Assembly: GCF_017377395.1 (NCBI RefSeq)
Contig: NZ_CP061800.1
Coordinates: 1,736,001-1,800,000, forward strand
Origin: Desulfonema magnum
Lineage (GTDB): Bacteria; Desulfobacterota; Desulfobacteria; Desulfobacterales; 4be13
Direction: 5' to 3'
Length of the DNA: 64,000 bases
Every line of letters begins with the position of its first letter. The first letter of the stretch is position 1. Under the pieces are notes generated by a model. It saw only the letters and a program-made list of their open reading frames with translations, was not told the DNA's origin and did not search any database. Made by a program: the position numbers and the translations under genes. Shown here piece after piece: positions 46,353-54,829 of the stretch.

Positions 46353-48146
46353 ATGAATACGAAAAACAGCAGATGGATCATCAGACCCATCGTGCCGGAA
46401 GAGGTCTATACGGACCGGGAGGAGTTTCTGGAATACTTCCACAATGCCGCGCTTGCCGCGGCAAAACGGCGGACCATGTCCACGGTCCTGCTCGGCCAGC
46501 GCCGCATGGGAAAGACCGAAATATTCAAGCGGGTGGTCAACCGGCTCTTTTTCGGGCAGGACCCGCAGGACCCGAAAGCGGTTGTGCCGGTCTATTACAG
46601 CTTTCCGGATGCCCCCATGGAAAAAAAGGAGTTCGCGGCGCACTATTTGGAGAACTTTGTTCGCCATTATGTGGGATTCCGAACGGGCAGGCCGGATCTG
46701 GTGCGTGACAGCCCCCAGGGGGAGGAGCTGATCTCGCTGGTGGAAGAGGTCAGGTCGGCGTTTCCCTTCACCAGAACGCTTGACCTGATGATCAGGAAGT
46801 ACAGGGCCGTGGCATCGGGGGTCACGCTGCCGCAAAAGACCGCGCTGGAGACCCCCCGCAGGATATCGGACATAGACGATTCCACCATCGTGATGTTTCT
46901 GGACGAGTTCCAGAACACCCGGCTCCCCCAGTATGGTTTCGACATCGCGGGATTCATGCAGGAGGCGGTCGAGTCTCCCACATGTCCGCATTTTGTCACC
47001 GGTTCGGCCATGAGCATTCTGACAAAGGAGATCATCGGCAGGGGTTCCCTGTTCGGACGGTTCGACGCCGAGACCATTGAGGCGATGTCCGGTTACTGGG
47101 GAAAGGAGCTTGCCTCAAATGCCGCACGATATCATAAAGCCGAAATTTCCGGAGTGATGGCCCCGGTGGTGGCGGAACGATGCGGCGGGAACCCGTTTTA
47201 CATCAACGCGGTTGTCAGACAGGCCGCGAAACTGCGGGAACCCGTCTCCGATGAGAAAACCCTGAACAAAATTCTTGCCGTGGATGTCACCTCCGGCTTC
47301 ATATGGGGTGAGCTGAACGATCAGGTCACCCGCTGGATCGAACGCATCAACGACCATAAGATCACCAAGTGGATTCTCTATCTTTCCGCTTTGGAGGAGA
47401 ACGAGGAGAAAGATAAGAAGAACCGTCTGAACCTGGAACGGATCCGGGAAGAGGTGAAGAGGCGGGAAGGCACGGACGTGCCCCTTGAAACCATCAGGGA
47501 TGTGCTGATCAGATTGTCCCGGGGAGACCTGCTGGAATATCTGGAGATGGGGGACTGGTTCCGAAGGGTGAAGGACCCGATCCTTCTGGAGTTTCTCAGG
47601 GTCTGGGGACGGATAGAGGTCGAAGGGCATGAGCAGCGGCGGGTGCAGGAGGAACTGGTGGAGGAATACGGAACCTACAGGCGGAGAATCAGCGAATACA
47701 AGGGATACCTGGCCGAGGTTCATATGAGCCAGATCCTCCTGGACAGTCAGAACAGAACTTTGCCGGGGAGATTTTTCAACAGCCCGGAGGACGTGGAGAT
47801 GCCCTGGCGGTTCTTCTACGTCCGCCATCGGATGCGTATCGGCTCGGGAAAGGGAAGGGAGATTGATCTGCTCGGGGCGGCCGGGTCTGAGAAGTGGGTG
47901 TGTCAGAGCAAATGGGTCACGGGCGGCAAGATCGGTGTCCGCGTTCTGAGGGAACTCACGGCCCAGGCCGATATCGTCAGGAAGGATATGAATCCCCGGG
48001 TGATCCGCTTATGGATTTTCGCACATGACGGGCTGAGCGGACCGGCCAGGAAATTTGCCCAGGAGAACGGCATTCTCTGGTCATCCCGCAAGGAATTCGA
48101 CGAGCTTCTGGTTCATCTGGGGCTGAGGCCCCTGCCGGATTTGTAA
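46353..48146 (+). CDS. AAA-type ATPase with C-terminal nuclease-like domain
   Basis: The 597-residue protein starts at ATG 46353 after GGGGAGGAGGAGG; a longer frame has no such site. It has Walker A (LLGQRRMGKTEIF), Walker B (IVMFLDEFQNTRLP) and a sensor-like VTGSAMSIL, followed by a winged-helix region and a C-terminal domain with GKGREIDLLGAAGSEKWVCQSKW, a PD-(D/E)xK-like D-x-Q-x-K pattern (D in REIDLL, then QSK). It resembles the DUF234-linked archaeal-type ATPases. The role is unknown; defence or DNA repair is possible. Confidence 0.82.
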   Translation: MNTKNSRWIIRPIVPEEVYTDREEFLEYFHNAALAAAKRRTMSTVLLGQRRMGKTEIFKRVVNRLFFGQDPQDPKAVVPVYYSFPDAPMEKKEFAAHYLENFVRHYVGFRTGRPDLVRDSPQGEELISLVEEVRSAFPFTRTLDLMIRKYRAVASGVTLPQKTALETPRRISDIDDSTIVMFLDEFQNTRLPQYGFDIAGFMQEAVESPTCPHFVTGSAMSILTKEIIGRGSLFGRFDAETIEAMSGYWGKELASNAARYHKAEISGVMAPVVAERCGGNPFYINAVVRQAAKLREPVSDEKTLNKILAVDVTSGFIWGELNDQVTRWIERINDHKITKWILYLSALEENEEKDKKNRLNLERIREEVKRREGTDVPLETIRDVLIRLSRGDLLEYLEMGDWFRRVKDPILLEFLRVWGRIEVEGHEQRRVQEELVEEYGTYRRRISEYKGYLAEVHMSQILLDSQNRTLPGRFFNSPEDVEMPWRFFYVRHRMRIGSGKGREIDLLGAAGSEKWVCQSKWVTGGKIGVRVLRELTAQADIVRKDMNPRVIRLWIFAHDGLSGPARKFAQENGILWSSRKEFDELLVHLGLRPLPDL

Positions 48147-48324
48147 CACCATATCCGGAAGGAAAACCTGTATGCAGGGCTTTTCAGGAAACAGAATCCC
48201 ATAACGCCCTTTTTGATGCCGAAAAGCGCGATACCGACCCTGAAAACGCCTTTTTTCAAGCTTGTCTCACCTGATTTTCAGCATGCCCCGATAACCCGCC
48301 CAATAACTTCCAGCCTTCGATGCA
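48147..48324. other. Intergenic region with a repeat shared with 44590
   Basis: The segment CCTGAAAACGCC ... TTCACCTGATTTTCAGCATG recurs from 44587 to 44634. No gene is supported. Confidence 0.55.
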
Positions 48325-48729
48325 TTAGCCTGGTTGTGCCGCACACTCAGACCAAGGCTTAATCATCTTTAGTTCCGGGCCAATATTCCGCTCTGCAACT
48401 TCAATATCGCGGGCAACCTGGGCGCGTAATCAGTAGCCGTTTGACATTCCGAAAAACCGACACAGTCTTAAATCCGTATCAGCGGTTATCCCACGCTTAC
48501 CTGCGACAATTTCACTTATGCGCTGGGCCGGAACTCCGATTTCCGGTAATGTTCTAAAAGTGGAGCTAAATTTTTTAACCCTCTGAATCAATTTGGCAAA
48601 TATCGGAACAAGTCCAGTTTTAGAACACCACCCGATTTCCTTTGCCAAACGATACTGACTGAGTCCCATAGGTTTTAAGAATTCCTCCGAAAGTATCTCG
48701 CCGGGTGTAACAGGATCAAGCTTGTTTAT
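48325..48729 (-). pseudogene. higA: HigA-type antitoxin with three lesions
   Basis: The parent sequence is clear: NKLDPVTPGEILSEEFLKPM then GLSQYRLAKEI, GVPAQRISEIVAGKRGITAD and TDLRLCRFFGMSNGY. Three changes are seen. The start codon expected before NKLDP is ATA, although GAGGAG is correctly spaced. A 96-bp in-frame insertion (87-bp element plus 9-bp duplication) adds 32 residues between helices 1 and 2 of the HTH. The Trp codon after SNGY is TGA, after which the native tail LRAQVARDIEVAERNIGPEL continues in frame to TAA at 48325. It is probably not a functional DNA-binding antitoxin. Confidence 0.85.
48545..48631. mobile_element. 87-bp mini inverted-repeat element inside higA
   Basis: Its inner arms TGTTCTAAAAGTGGA and TCCAGTTTTAGAACA are complementary with one mismatch. 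It is flanked by the direct repeat CCGATTTCC at 48536-48544 and 48632-48640. The total gain of 96 bp keeps the higA frame. No second copy is seen in the window. Confidence 0.85.
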
Positions 48730-48739
48730 GACTGACTCC

Positions 48740-49018
48740 TCAGTGATAATCAACGATTTCAATATTTTCTGCATACGAGTCGTTCCAATGAAAGCAGATA
48801 CGCCACTGATCATTGATACGAATACTGTATTGACCAGCACGATCACCTTTAAGTGCCTCAGGATGATTCATAGGCGGTACTCGCAGATCATTAAGTCGGA
48901 CGGCAATTTCAAGCTGTCTGAGTTTGCGCCGCGCAACTTTGGCGATTTCTGAGAATTGCCTTAGGTTTTGGCCATTTGAAAGCGATTTGGTGTATTTGCA
49001 CTTAAATGATTTTATCAT
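48740..49018 (-). CDS. higB: HigB-type RelE/ParE-family toxin
   Basis: The 92-residue protein begins MIKSFKCKYTKSL and has the conserved end GQYSIRINDQWRICFHWNDS then IEIVDYH, the hallmark of HigB ribosome-dependent mRNA interferases. It appears full length. Its start codon coincides with the end of a family B MITE (49017), which now occupies the whole upstream region; AGG five bases before the ATG is contributed by the MITE. The downstream antitoxin gene is damaged, so the toxin is probably weakly expressed or inactive. Confidence 0.88.
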   Translation of the reverse strand: MIKSFKCKYTKSLSNGQNLRQFSEIAKVARRKLRQLEIAVRLNDLRVPPMNHPEALKGDRAGQYSIRINDQWRICFHWNDSYAENIEIVDYH

Positions 49019-49168
49019 AAGTACCTGATCAAAAGTTTTTTATACATATTTTTTTCTGTGAACGGCGGAGAAACCCGGCTTTTTCCTTTACGGGCGGCGG
49101 CTCATTCCGGGAAAAAAGCCGGGTTTCTTTCCCGTGCGAATATCGAAGACTTATGGTTAGGTACTTAT
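49017..49168. mobile_element. MITE family B, copy abutting higB
   Basis: A 152-bp element with the same ends as 31713-31862 (ATAAGTACCTGATCAAAAG and AGGTACTTAT) and the same central GAAACCCGGCTTTTTCC / AAAAAGCCGGGTTTCTTT palindrome. Its left end overlaps the higB start codon by two bases. Confidence 0.88.
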
Positions 49169-50358
49169 TTGCGGATAATAACTTATCCCGTGATTCACGT
49201 CAAGCGTGATTATAAAATTTCCCAAGGCACAACGACGTGATATTCCAGTTAGTGATTCTATCCGGAGACAGGTTCCTGACGTGGGGAAGTCAGCGATATT
49301 GCATTGGGGGGTACATTGGGGTCGTAATTGGAAAACCAATAAAATTGTTCAAAATGCAGGCGTTTTCAGGGGCTATATCGCATTTTTTGCCGTCAAAAAG
49401 GGTGTCATAGGATTCTCTCAAAGCTGAAAAGCCTCCCGGTTTAATGCCCGGCGGACCGGCCCGGTTCCGATCCCATGGCTCCCGCACCGCCCCCCACATG
49501 GATTTCATATAAGAAAAGGATTGAATAACCCTTCTTATACAGAATCCTTGTGGCGAAAAAGCCCGGCCCCCGCATCCTCCCGCACCGCCCGCCACATGGA
49601 TTTCATATAAGAAACAGGATTTATAAGAAAAGGATTGAATTCCCTTCTTATACAGAATCCCTGTAGCGAAAAAGCCCGGCCCCCGCATCCTTCCGCCCCG
49701 CTACAGGGATTTCATATAAGAAACGGATTCAATCCCCTGGTTTTAACGGATTTTGTTGATATTTTTATCTTCCCGGAACTACAGGGAAAAAGTATAAAAA
49801 AGGGAAAATGCCCTGCCAGAGACACGGCCTGACCCGGAACGGCATATGCGGAGAGCGCGTTTCCGAAGTGACGACCCGGACTGCTGAAATTATATGACCT
49901 TCTGAAACAACTGAGACGGATAAAAATTTTGCTGAAATGCTATTTTAAATTATTTCAGATGTTTGAAATTTTTACATCACTTTGGGAAGCGCGCTCGCCC
50001 GCTTCCTTTTCTTATACTTTTTCCTTGTTCAGTCAGATAAAACATAAACAAAATCCGTCAGAATCAGTCAAATTTTAATTTTCCAATTCTGTTTTACCAA
50101 CAATTCAAACAGGTAAATACACCTCTTCCCCTAAATAATCAGGGGAAATAACACATTTGGACTTTACAATATTCCGCGACATTGATAAATTTAAAAAATT
50201 AAAATCAGGCGTCCGAAAATCCAGAGGAACAATCCCCCGGCTGATACCGGGGGATTCCGCTGTTCACACAAAAAACAATGCGTTTTCAGGCTGAAAACAG
50301 CCTGGCCCCGCCTCAGTCAAATATTGCAGGGGTTCTGTTATCATTAAGGAGAAAGAAC
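49169..50358. other. Repeat-rich non-coding region
   Basis: No gene is supported over 1.2 kb. From about 49500 to 49735, variants of GATTTCATATAAGAAAAGGA and CTTCTTATACAGAATCC recur at least three times, separated by GAAAAAGCCCGGCCCCCGCA. The right half is AT-rich and holds a short hairpin CCCCCGGCTGATACCGGGGG at about 50236. Confidence 0.7.
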
Positions 50359-51120
50359 ATGCTTTCCGGCAGCAAAGACAAGGGAAAATGTTTACCCAAT
50401 AAAAAAAAAACAAAACTCAGTGGTTCTTCAATTAAATTGGATCAGGTAAACAGCTTTATTTCCCGTGGGAAATGTCCGTATTTCTCATCTCGTCAGAGTA
50501 TTACCCATGCTTTTTCAACTGAGACCATGCACCCCGGAGTTTACGAAACAATCATCAGTTCAGGATTTCGTCGCAATGGTTTTTATTTTTATAAAAATCT
50601 TTGCCCAAATTGCGATTCCTGTATCCCTGTCAGAGTTGACGTTCAAAACTTCAGACCATCCAAATCTCAGAGAAGAATTCTCAGAAAAAACAGCGATGTA
50701 AAAATAATTCGCCATGCAGTCTGTTTTGATCAGGAGGGATTTCTGTTATATCGCAAATATTGCGACCAAAGACACGGAACTGTTGAAACAGAGGAAGATT
50801 ACATACGATTTTTAATTGAGTCGTCGGTTCCCACAGAGATGATGCGGTATTATGCGGGAAAACAACTGATAGGGATCGGTTGGACAGATATTTTATCCAA
50901 TTCATTAAGCAGCGTTTATTTTGCATTTGATCCTGATTGTTCATTCCGAAGCCCGGGCGTTTTTTCTTTGTTAAAAGAAGCCGAGCTTTGCAAGGCATTG
51001 CAAAAAAGATGGCTCCACCTCGGTTTTTGGATAAAGGATAATCCCAAGATGTCTTATAAAAATCAGTATAAACCCTGCCAATTTCTCATTGACGGTGTTT
51101 GGCAGGAATTACCAGATTAA
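50359..51120 (+). CDS. bpt: Aspartate/glutamate leucyltransferase (Bpt-type aminoacyl-tRNA-protein transferase)
   Basis: The 253-residue enzyme moves Leu or Arg from aminoacyl-tRNA to protein N-termini, creating an N-degron for ClpAP. Family marks are GKCPYFSSRQSITHAF, SGFRRNGFYFYKNLCPNCDS with CIPVRV, and near the end LGFWIKDNPKMSYKNQYKPC. ATG 50359 is chosen because AAGGAGAAAG precedes it; the frame is open 27 codons further 5' without a signal. It is followed 30 bp later by an unrelated oxidoreductase subunit. Confidence 0.92.
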   Translation: MLSGSKDKGKCLPNKKKTKLSGSSIKLDQVNSFISRGKCPYFSSRQSITHAFSTETMHPGVYETIISSGFRRNGFYFYKNLCPNCDSCIPVRVDVQNFRPSKSQRRILRKNSDVKIIRHAVCFDQEGFLLYRKYCDQRHGTVETEEDYIRFLIESSVPTEMMRYYAGKQLIGIGWTDILSNSLSSVYFAFDPDCSFRSPGVFSLLKEAELCKALQKRWLHLGFWIKDNPKMSYKNQYKPCQFLIDGVWQELPD

Positions 51121-51149
51121 AATTATAATATGAAGGAGATGACCAAACC

Positions 51150-52028
51150 ATGACACAATTCAACATACCGGACACGGATTATATGTATCCGGGGCATGTC
51201 GGATGTCCCGGATGCGGTGCGACCATTGCCATGAAATTTGCTCTGAAAGGCCTGGGGGATAAAACCATAATGGTAATTCCTGCCTGCTGCTGGGCCATTA
51301 TTGCAGGGCCTCACCCTCAGACCGCTTTGAAAGTGCCCATTCTGCATACCGCGTTTGAAACTGCGGGGGCCGCGTCCAGCGGGGTCAGGGCCGCGCTGGA
51401 CATGAAAAACGATACGGAAACCACAGTGGTGGCCTGGGCAGGTGACGGCGGCACGTTTGATATCGGATTACAGTCTCTCAGCGGGGCTGCGGAGCGAAAC
51501 GAAGATTTTATCTATGTGTGCTATGACAATGAAGCTTACATGAACACGGGTGTCCAGCGCAGTTCATCCACCCCTTATGGTGCCCGGACCACCACAACCC
51601 CGGGGCAGGACTGGAAACAGACACGGAAGAAAAATATTGTGGAAGCCCTGGCTGCCCATCGTATTCCTTATGCGGCCACGGCCAGCATAGCCTTCCCCGA
51701 GGATATGATACAGAAATTTCAAAAAGCAAAGGAAATGAAAGGCGGGACCAGGTTCATTCATGTTTTTGCAACCTGTCCTTCGGGCTGGCGTGTTTCATCT
51801 GAAATGTCCGTTAAGATCGCCAGACTCGCGGTTCAGTCCAATTTTTTTCCCTTGTATGAAGTGGAACACGGCGTAAAATACAGCCTCAACTACAAGGGGG
51901 ACCGTCCGGTGGAAGATTATTTGAAAGCACAGGGCAGGTTCAGACATCTGACAGATGCGGATATTAAAGAAATTCAGAAAATGACGGATGAGGATTTGGG
52001 GCTTCTGATGCGAAAAGCGGAAATATGA
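51150..52028 (+). CDS. 2-oxoacid:ferredoxin oxidoreductase, beta (TPP-binding) subunit, orphan
   Basis: The 292-residue protein has the N-terminal Cys pair GHVGCPGCGATIAMKF, the TPP-binding AGDGGTFDIGLQSLSGAAER and YDNEAYMNTGVQRSS, and ends as PorB proteins do. It would form the catalytic half of pyruvate or 2-oxoacid:ferredoxin oxidoreductase and bind a 4Fe-4S cluster. The alpha, gamma and delta subunit genes are not adjacent in the window, so it must pair with subunits encoded elsewhere or act in a variant complex. AAGGAG precedes the ATG. Confidence 0.9.
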   Translation: MTQFNIPDTDYMYPGHVGCPGCGATIAMKFALKGLGDKTIMVIPACCWAIIAGPHPQTALKVPILHTAFETAGAASSGVRAALDMKNDTETTVVAWAGDGGTFDIGLQSLSGAAERNEDFIYVCYDNEAYMNTGVQRSSSTPYGARTTTTPGQDWKQTRKKNIVEALAAHRIPYAATASIAFPEDMIQKFQKAKEMKGGTRFIHVFATCPSGWRVSSEMSVKIARLAVQSNFFPLYEVEHGVKYSLNYKGDRPVEDYLKAQGRFRHLTDADIKEIQKMTDEDLGLLMRKAEI

Positions 52029-52112
52029 AAGTTTCGTATTTCCCAAAGATGCGTGAGTGACATGCCCGTCAAATTAGCCAGCCAGAATCAGAAATATAGG
52101 AGTAAATGACAG

Positions 52113-53087
52113 TTGACTGATAATATGAAATGGAAGAATGCATTGCTGTCGTCAGGTATGCCCTTGGAATTGGAAGCGGCAAAAATACTGACAACAAATG
52201 GTTTTACTGTTCATTCAAATTATAAATATGACCAGGGGGATTCCAGGTTTGTCAAAGATATCTCTGTTGACTTGCACGCCAAAGCATACCCTCCTTTTTC
52301 TGATTCAGACGGCATTACCGCACAGGTAGAACTGCTGGTCGAATGCAGACAAAGGCACTCGGACGCGACCTGGCTCTTCCTTCCTGATCTGAATAAACCG
52401 GATTTTTCTCCGGTCACATTGGGAAACACCCTTCGGGTGATTGACAAGTTTTCCTCATATGTCATTGAATCCGACGCGGCCGTTGCCTTTGATGCGGACA
52501 TGCCGATTTGTCAGAAAGGGCTTGAAATAGATATGGTAAAGGGCGATGCGGATGAGTCCGCGTTCAGGCACGGCCTTTCACAACTGCAATATGCCCTTCC
52601 CCGGCTCCTGACAGAAAATGTGCTGTCTTATATTGAGGTTCAGCCTGATAAAAACATCCCTTTTCTGTTCTGCCCTGTTTTCCTTACAAATTCACAATTA
52701 TTTGTGCTGAATAAGGACACAACCTCGGAACAGATACAGGCATGTTCCGAAATCAGGGAGATTGCCACTGAGTCCCCCTGTCTGGTGATGTATCTGGATT
52801 ACACCCGGGATTTTGAATTTCAGTGTATAAGTGAAGTCTCCCGACTGAAAGGGCTTCAAAGAAGTGACAAGGCCATGGTGATTGAGCGAAAGAAAGCCAG
52901 TTATTACGAAACCCGGTTTAACCTTCCGTTTACCATTATTGAATCGCTTATTACAGCAGACCGCTATTATCTGAATGCGTTTTTCACCCAGTTTATCATA
53001 TGCACGAGTCATTATTTTCCAACGCTTGTGAATACAATTAAAAAAACAGCAGAATCTGCACTGGAAACACGGAAGTTAATTAAATAA
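52113..53087 (+). CDS. Uncharacterised protein, restriction-endonuclease-like N-terminus
   Basis: The 324-residue frame starts at TTG after AGGAG (an ATG five codons later is also possible). Residues 15-85 show the pattern of a PD-(D/E)xK nuclease fold: SGMPLELEAAKILTTNGFTV (helix 1), then KDISVDLHAKAY and AQVELLVECRQRH, where the active E-x-K is replaced by E-C-R. The remaining 240 residues are unfamiliar. The stop codon is provided by the terminal repeat of the MITE at 53084, so the natural C-terminus may have been longer. Confidence 0.6.
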   Translation: MTDNMKWKNALLSSGMPLELEAAKILTTNGFTVHSNYKYDQGDSRFVKDISVDLHAKAYPPFSDSDGITAQVELLVECRQRHSDATWLFLPDLNKPDFSPVTLGNTLRVIDKFSSYVIESDAAVAFDADMPICQKGLEIDMVKGDADESAFRHGLSQLQYALPRLLTENVLSYIEVQPDKNIPFLFCPVFLTNSQLFVLNKDTTSEQIQACSEIREIATESPCLVMYLDYTRDFEFQCISEVSRLKGLQRSDKAMVIERKKASYYETRFNLPFTIIESLITADRYYLNAFFTQFIICTSHYFPTLVNTIKKTAESALETRKLIK

Positions 53088-53189
53088 GTACCTGTGCAAA
53101 AGTTTTTAGTATTTTCCAAGCTGAGAATAAGCAAACAACAGGCAATGAGATTTATAAAAAAATATAAAAAACTTTTGGTGAGGTACTTA
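53084..53189. mobile_element. MITE family B, short variant at a stop codon
   Basis: A 106-bp element with ends ATAAGTACCTGTGCAAAAG and CTTTTGGTGAGGTACTTA, differing internally from the CCCGG-bearing copies. The TAA of the preceding gene is inside its left end. Confidence 0.8.
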
Positions 53190-53465
53190 GCAGGGAAAGG
53201 AGTGCCAAACTTACAGTTTGGCAGAAAGGCCCGGTTTGAAGACATCGGAAAGAATGTAGGGTGGGTGCAGCGAAGCGAAACCCACCGTTTGCGATGTCTG
53301 TAAGTTGATCTCGTTCCCACGCTTCGCGTCCTGATTCCGCTTGTCGTCCGGGACGCATTGGGATACCACTTTGGATAGTCTGTCCTGTATAAACTTACAG
53401 AATTATAATGGCCGCCGTCCGCTACAAGGATGCTGTATAAGAAAAGGATCAGCGAGACTGCGGGA
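53190..53465. repeat. Mixed dispersed repeats
   Basis: This stretch contains GTAGGGTGGGTGCAGCGAAG ... ACCCACC (third copy of the 5.8-kb repeat) and a TCTCGTTCCCACGCTTCGCG block related to 56925-57045. No gene is supported. Confidence 0.7.
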
Positions 53466-53552
53466 GGAGTGCGGAAATGGAGCCGCTAGGCGGAATTTTC
53501 GCATGCTGGTGAAATGCGAAAATTCCGCCTAGCGGCTCCATTTCCGCACTCC
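53466..53552. terminator. Perfect 39-bp inverted repeat with nine-base loop
   Basis: The arms 53466-53504 and 53514-53552 are exactly complementary (left arm starts GGAGTGCGGAAATGGAGCCG, right arm ends GCTCCATTTCCGCACTCC). It is followed by CTTTTT, so the transcript would form a very strong terminator-like hairpin reading rightward. It could equally be a mobile repeat; no second copy is seen here. Confidence 0.75.
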
Positions 53553-53731
53553 TTTTTGCGAGGCATCTAATTACGAATCTAACCATAAGTTTTTCAATAT
53601 TTATTTATAAAAAACAGTGAACGACGTCCCCAGTCATAAGCTGCGATACATCATCCGCCAATTTGGCCGTGTGAAGGATTTCAGATGTATTGCCTGACGG
53701 GGCAGAACCAGAGAGCCGGGAGGTATGAGAC

Positions 53732-54829
53732 ATGAACAAACTGATCAGGCTTGATGTCCGGGGATTCAAATCAATTCGTGCATTGAATGATCTGGCCCTG
53801 GGGCCGATAAATATCCTTATCGGTGCGAACGGTGCGGGGAAATCGAATTTTGTCTCTTTTTTCAAAATGCTGAACCAGATGACGGACTCACTCGGGAACC
53901 TGCAATTGTTTGTCGGAAAATATGGCGGCGGACACAGCCTGCTTTACGAGGGGACTGAGGTGACATCTCGAATGAAGGGGAAGCTGAGATTTAAGACGGA
54001 CGCGGGCATTTATGATTATGAGATGGAATTGGCTCACGCAGGCCCGGATACCCTGATTTTTGCGGATGAGAAATATCGGTTCTCCGGGCGGGACTCTGTA
54101 AATGAGGTGTCATGGATATCTCCGGGCCCGGGTCATCGGGAATCAGGTCTGCTTCTGGATGAATCAGAGGCTGCCGTGAATCTCCGACATCTCTTAAACC
54201 GTTGCAGGGCATACCAGTTTCATCATACCGGGGACACTGCCCGTATCCGGCAGCGGTGGCGTGTCGAAGACGGATGGGAGCTGAAGACGGACGGCGCGAA
54301 TCTGGCCCCTTTCCTCAGAAGGCTTGGCTGTTCCGAACCAAAATATTACCGCAGAATTGTCGGGACAATCCGGGAGATTGCGCCTTTTTTTGATGAGTTT
54401 GTCCTGGAACCGGACAACGGCCATGTGATGCTTCAGTGGAAGGAGCAAAATTCTGATCTCCTTTTCGGCCCGCATCAGGCATCTGACGGGATGTTGCGGA
54501 TCATGGCTCTGATATCTCTCCTGTTGCAGCCGGAACCGGGGCTGCCTTCGGTAATGATATTGGATGAGCCTGAACTCGGGCTGCATCCTTATGCGATGAC
54601 AATTGTTGCAGGGCTGATAAAAAGCGTCTCCGTTCATACGCAGATCATATTGGCGACCCAGTCCGTGACGTTCATTGATCTTTTCGGCCCGGAAGATATC
54701 ATTGTGGCGGATCGGCCCGGGAGGGAATCGGTGTTCACGCGGCTTGATCCTGCTGAACTGGAGGACTGGCTTGATGAGTATTCGCTGGCCGAACTTTGGG
54801 AAAAAAACGTCATCGGGGGGAGGCCTTAA
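53732..54829 (+). CDS. RecF/OLD-like AAA ATPase of a two-gene defence-like module
   Basis: The 365-residue protein starts IRLDVRGFKSIRALNDLALG, then Walker A ILIGANGAGKSNFVSFF, and late in the sequence the ABC-type signature region, Walker B VMILDEPELGLHPYA and the switch IILATQSVTFID. This is the AAA_21/RecF-type ATPase found in OLD, PARIS and Septu-like systems. Its stop TAA is directly followed by the ATG of the DUF4276 gene, so the two products are coupled. Confidence 0.9.
   Translation: MNKLIRLDVRGFKSIRALNDLALGPINILIGANGAGKSNFVSFFKMLNQMTDSLGNLQLFVGKYGGGHSLLYEGTEVTSRMKGKLRFKTDAGIYDYEMELAHAGPDTLIFADEKYRFSGRDSVNEVSWISPGPGHRESGLLLDESEAAVNLRHLLNRCRAYQFHHTGDTARIRQRWRVEDGWELKTDGANLAPFLRRLGCSEPKYYRRIVGTIREIAPFFDEFVLEPDNGHVMLQWKEQNSDLLFGPHQASDGMLRIMALISLLLQPEPGLPSVMILDEPELGLHPYAMTIVAGLIKSVSVHTQIILATQSVTFIDLFGPEDIIVADRPGRESVFTRLDPAELEDWLDEYSLAELWEKNVIGGRP

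Noticed and set aside
46281..47828. Long minus-strand frames opposite the ATPase gene
   Set aside because: Antisense shadows of a gene with clear Walker motifs; high G+C at third positions produces such frames.
49290..49688. 132-codon minus-strand frame
   Set aside because: Made of repeated GATTTCATATAAG and GCCCGGCCCCC blocks; no ribosome site.
53605..53865. 86-codon minus-strand frame overlapping the AAA ATPase start
   Set aside because: Overlaps the well-supported ATPase N-terminus and has no ribosome site or recognisable domain.
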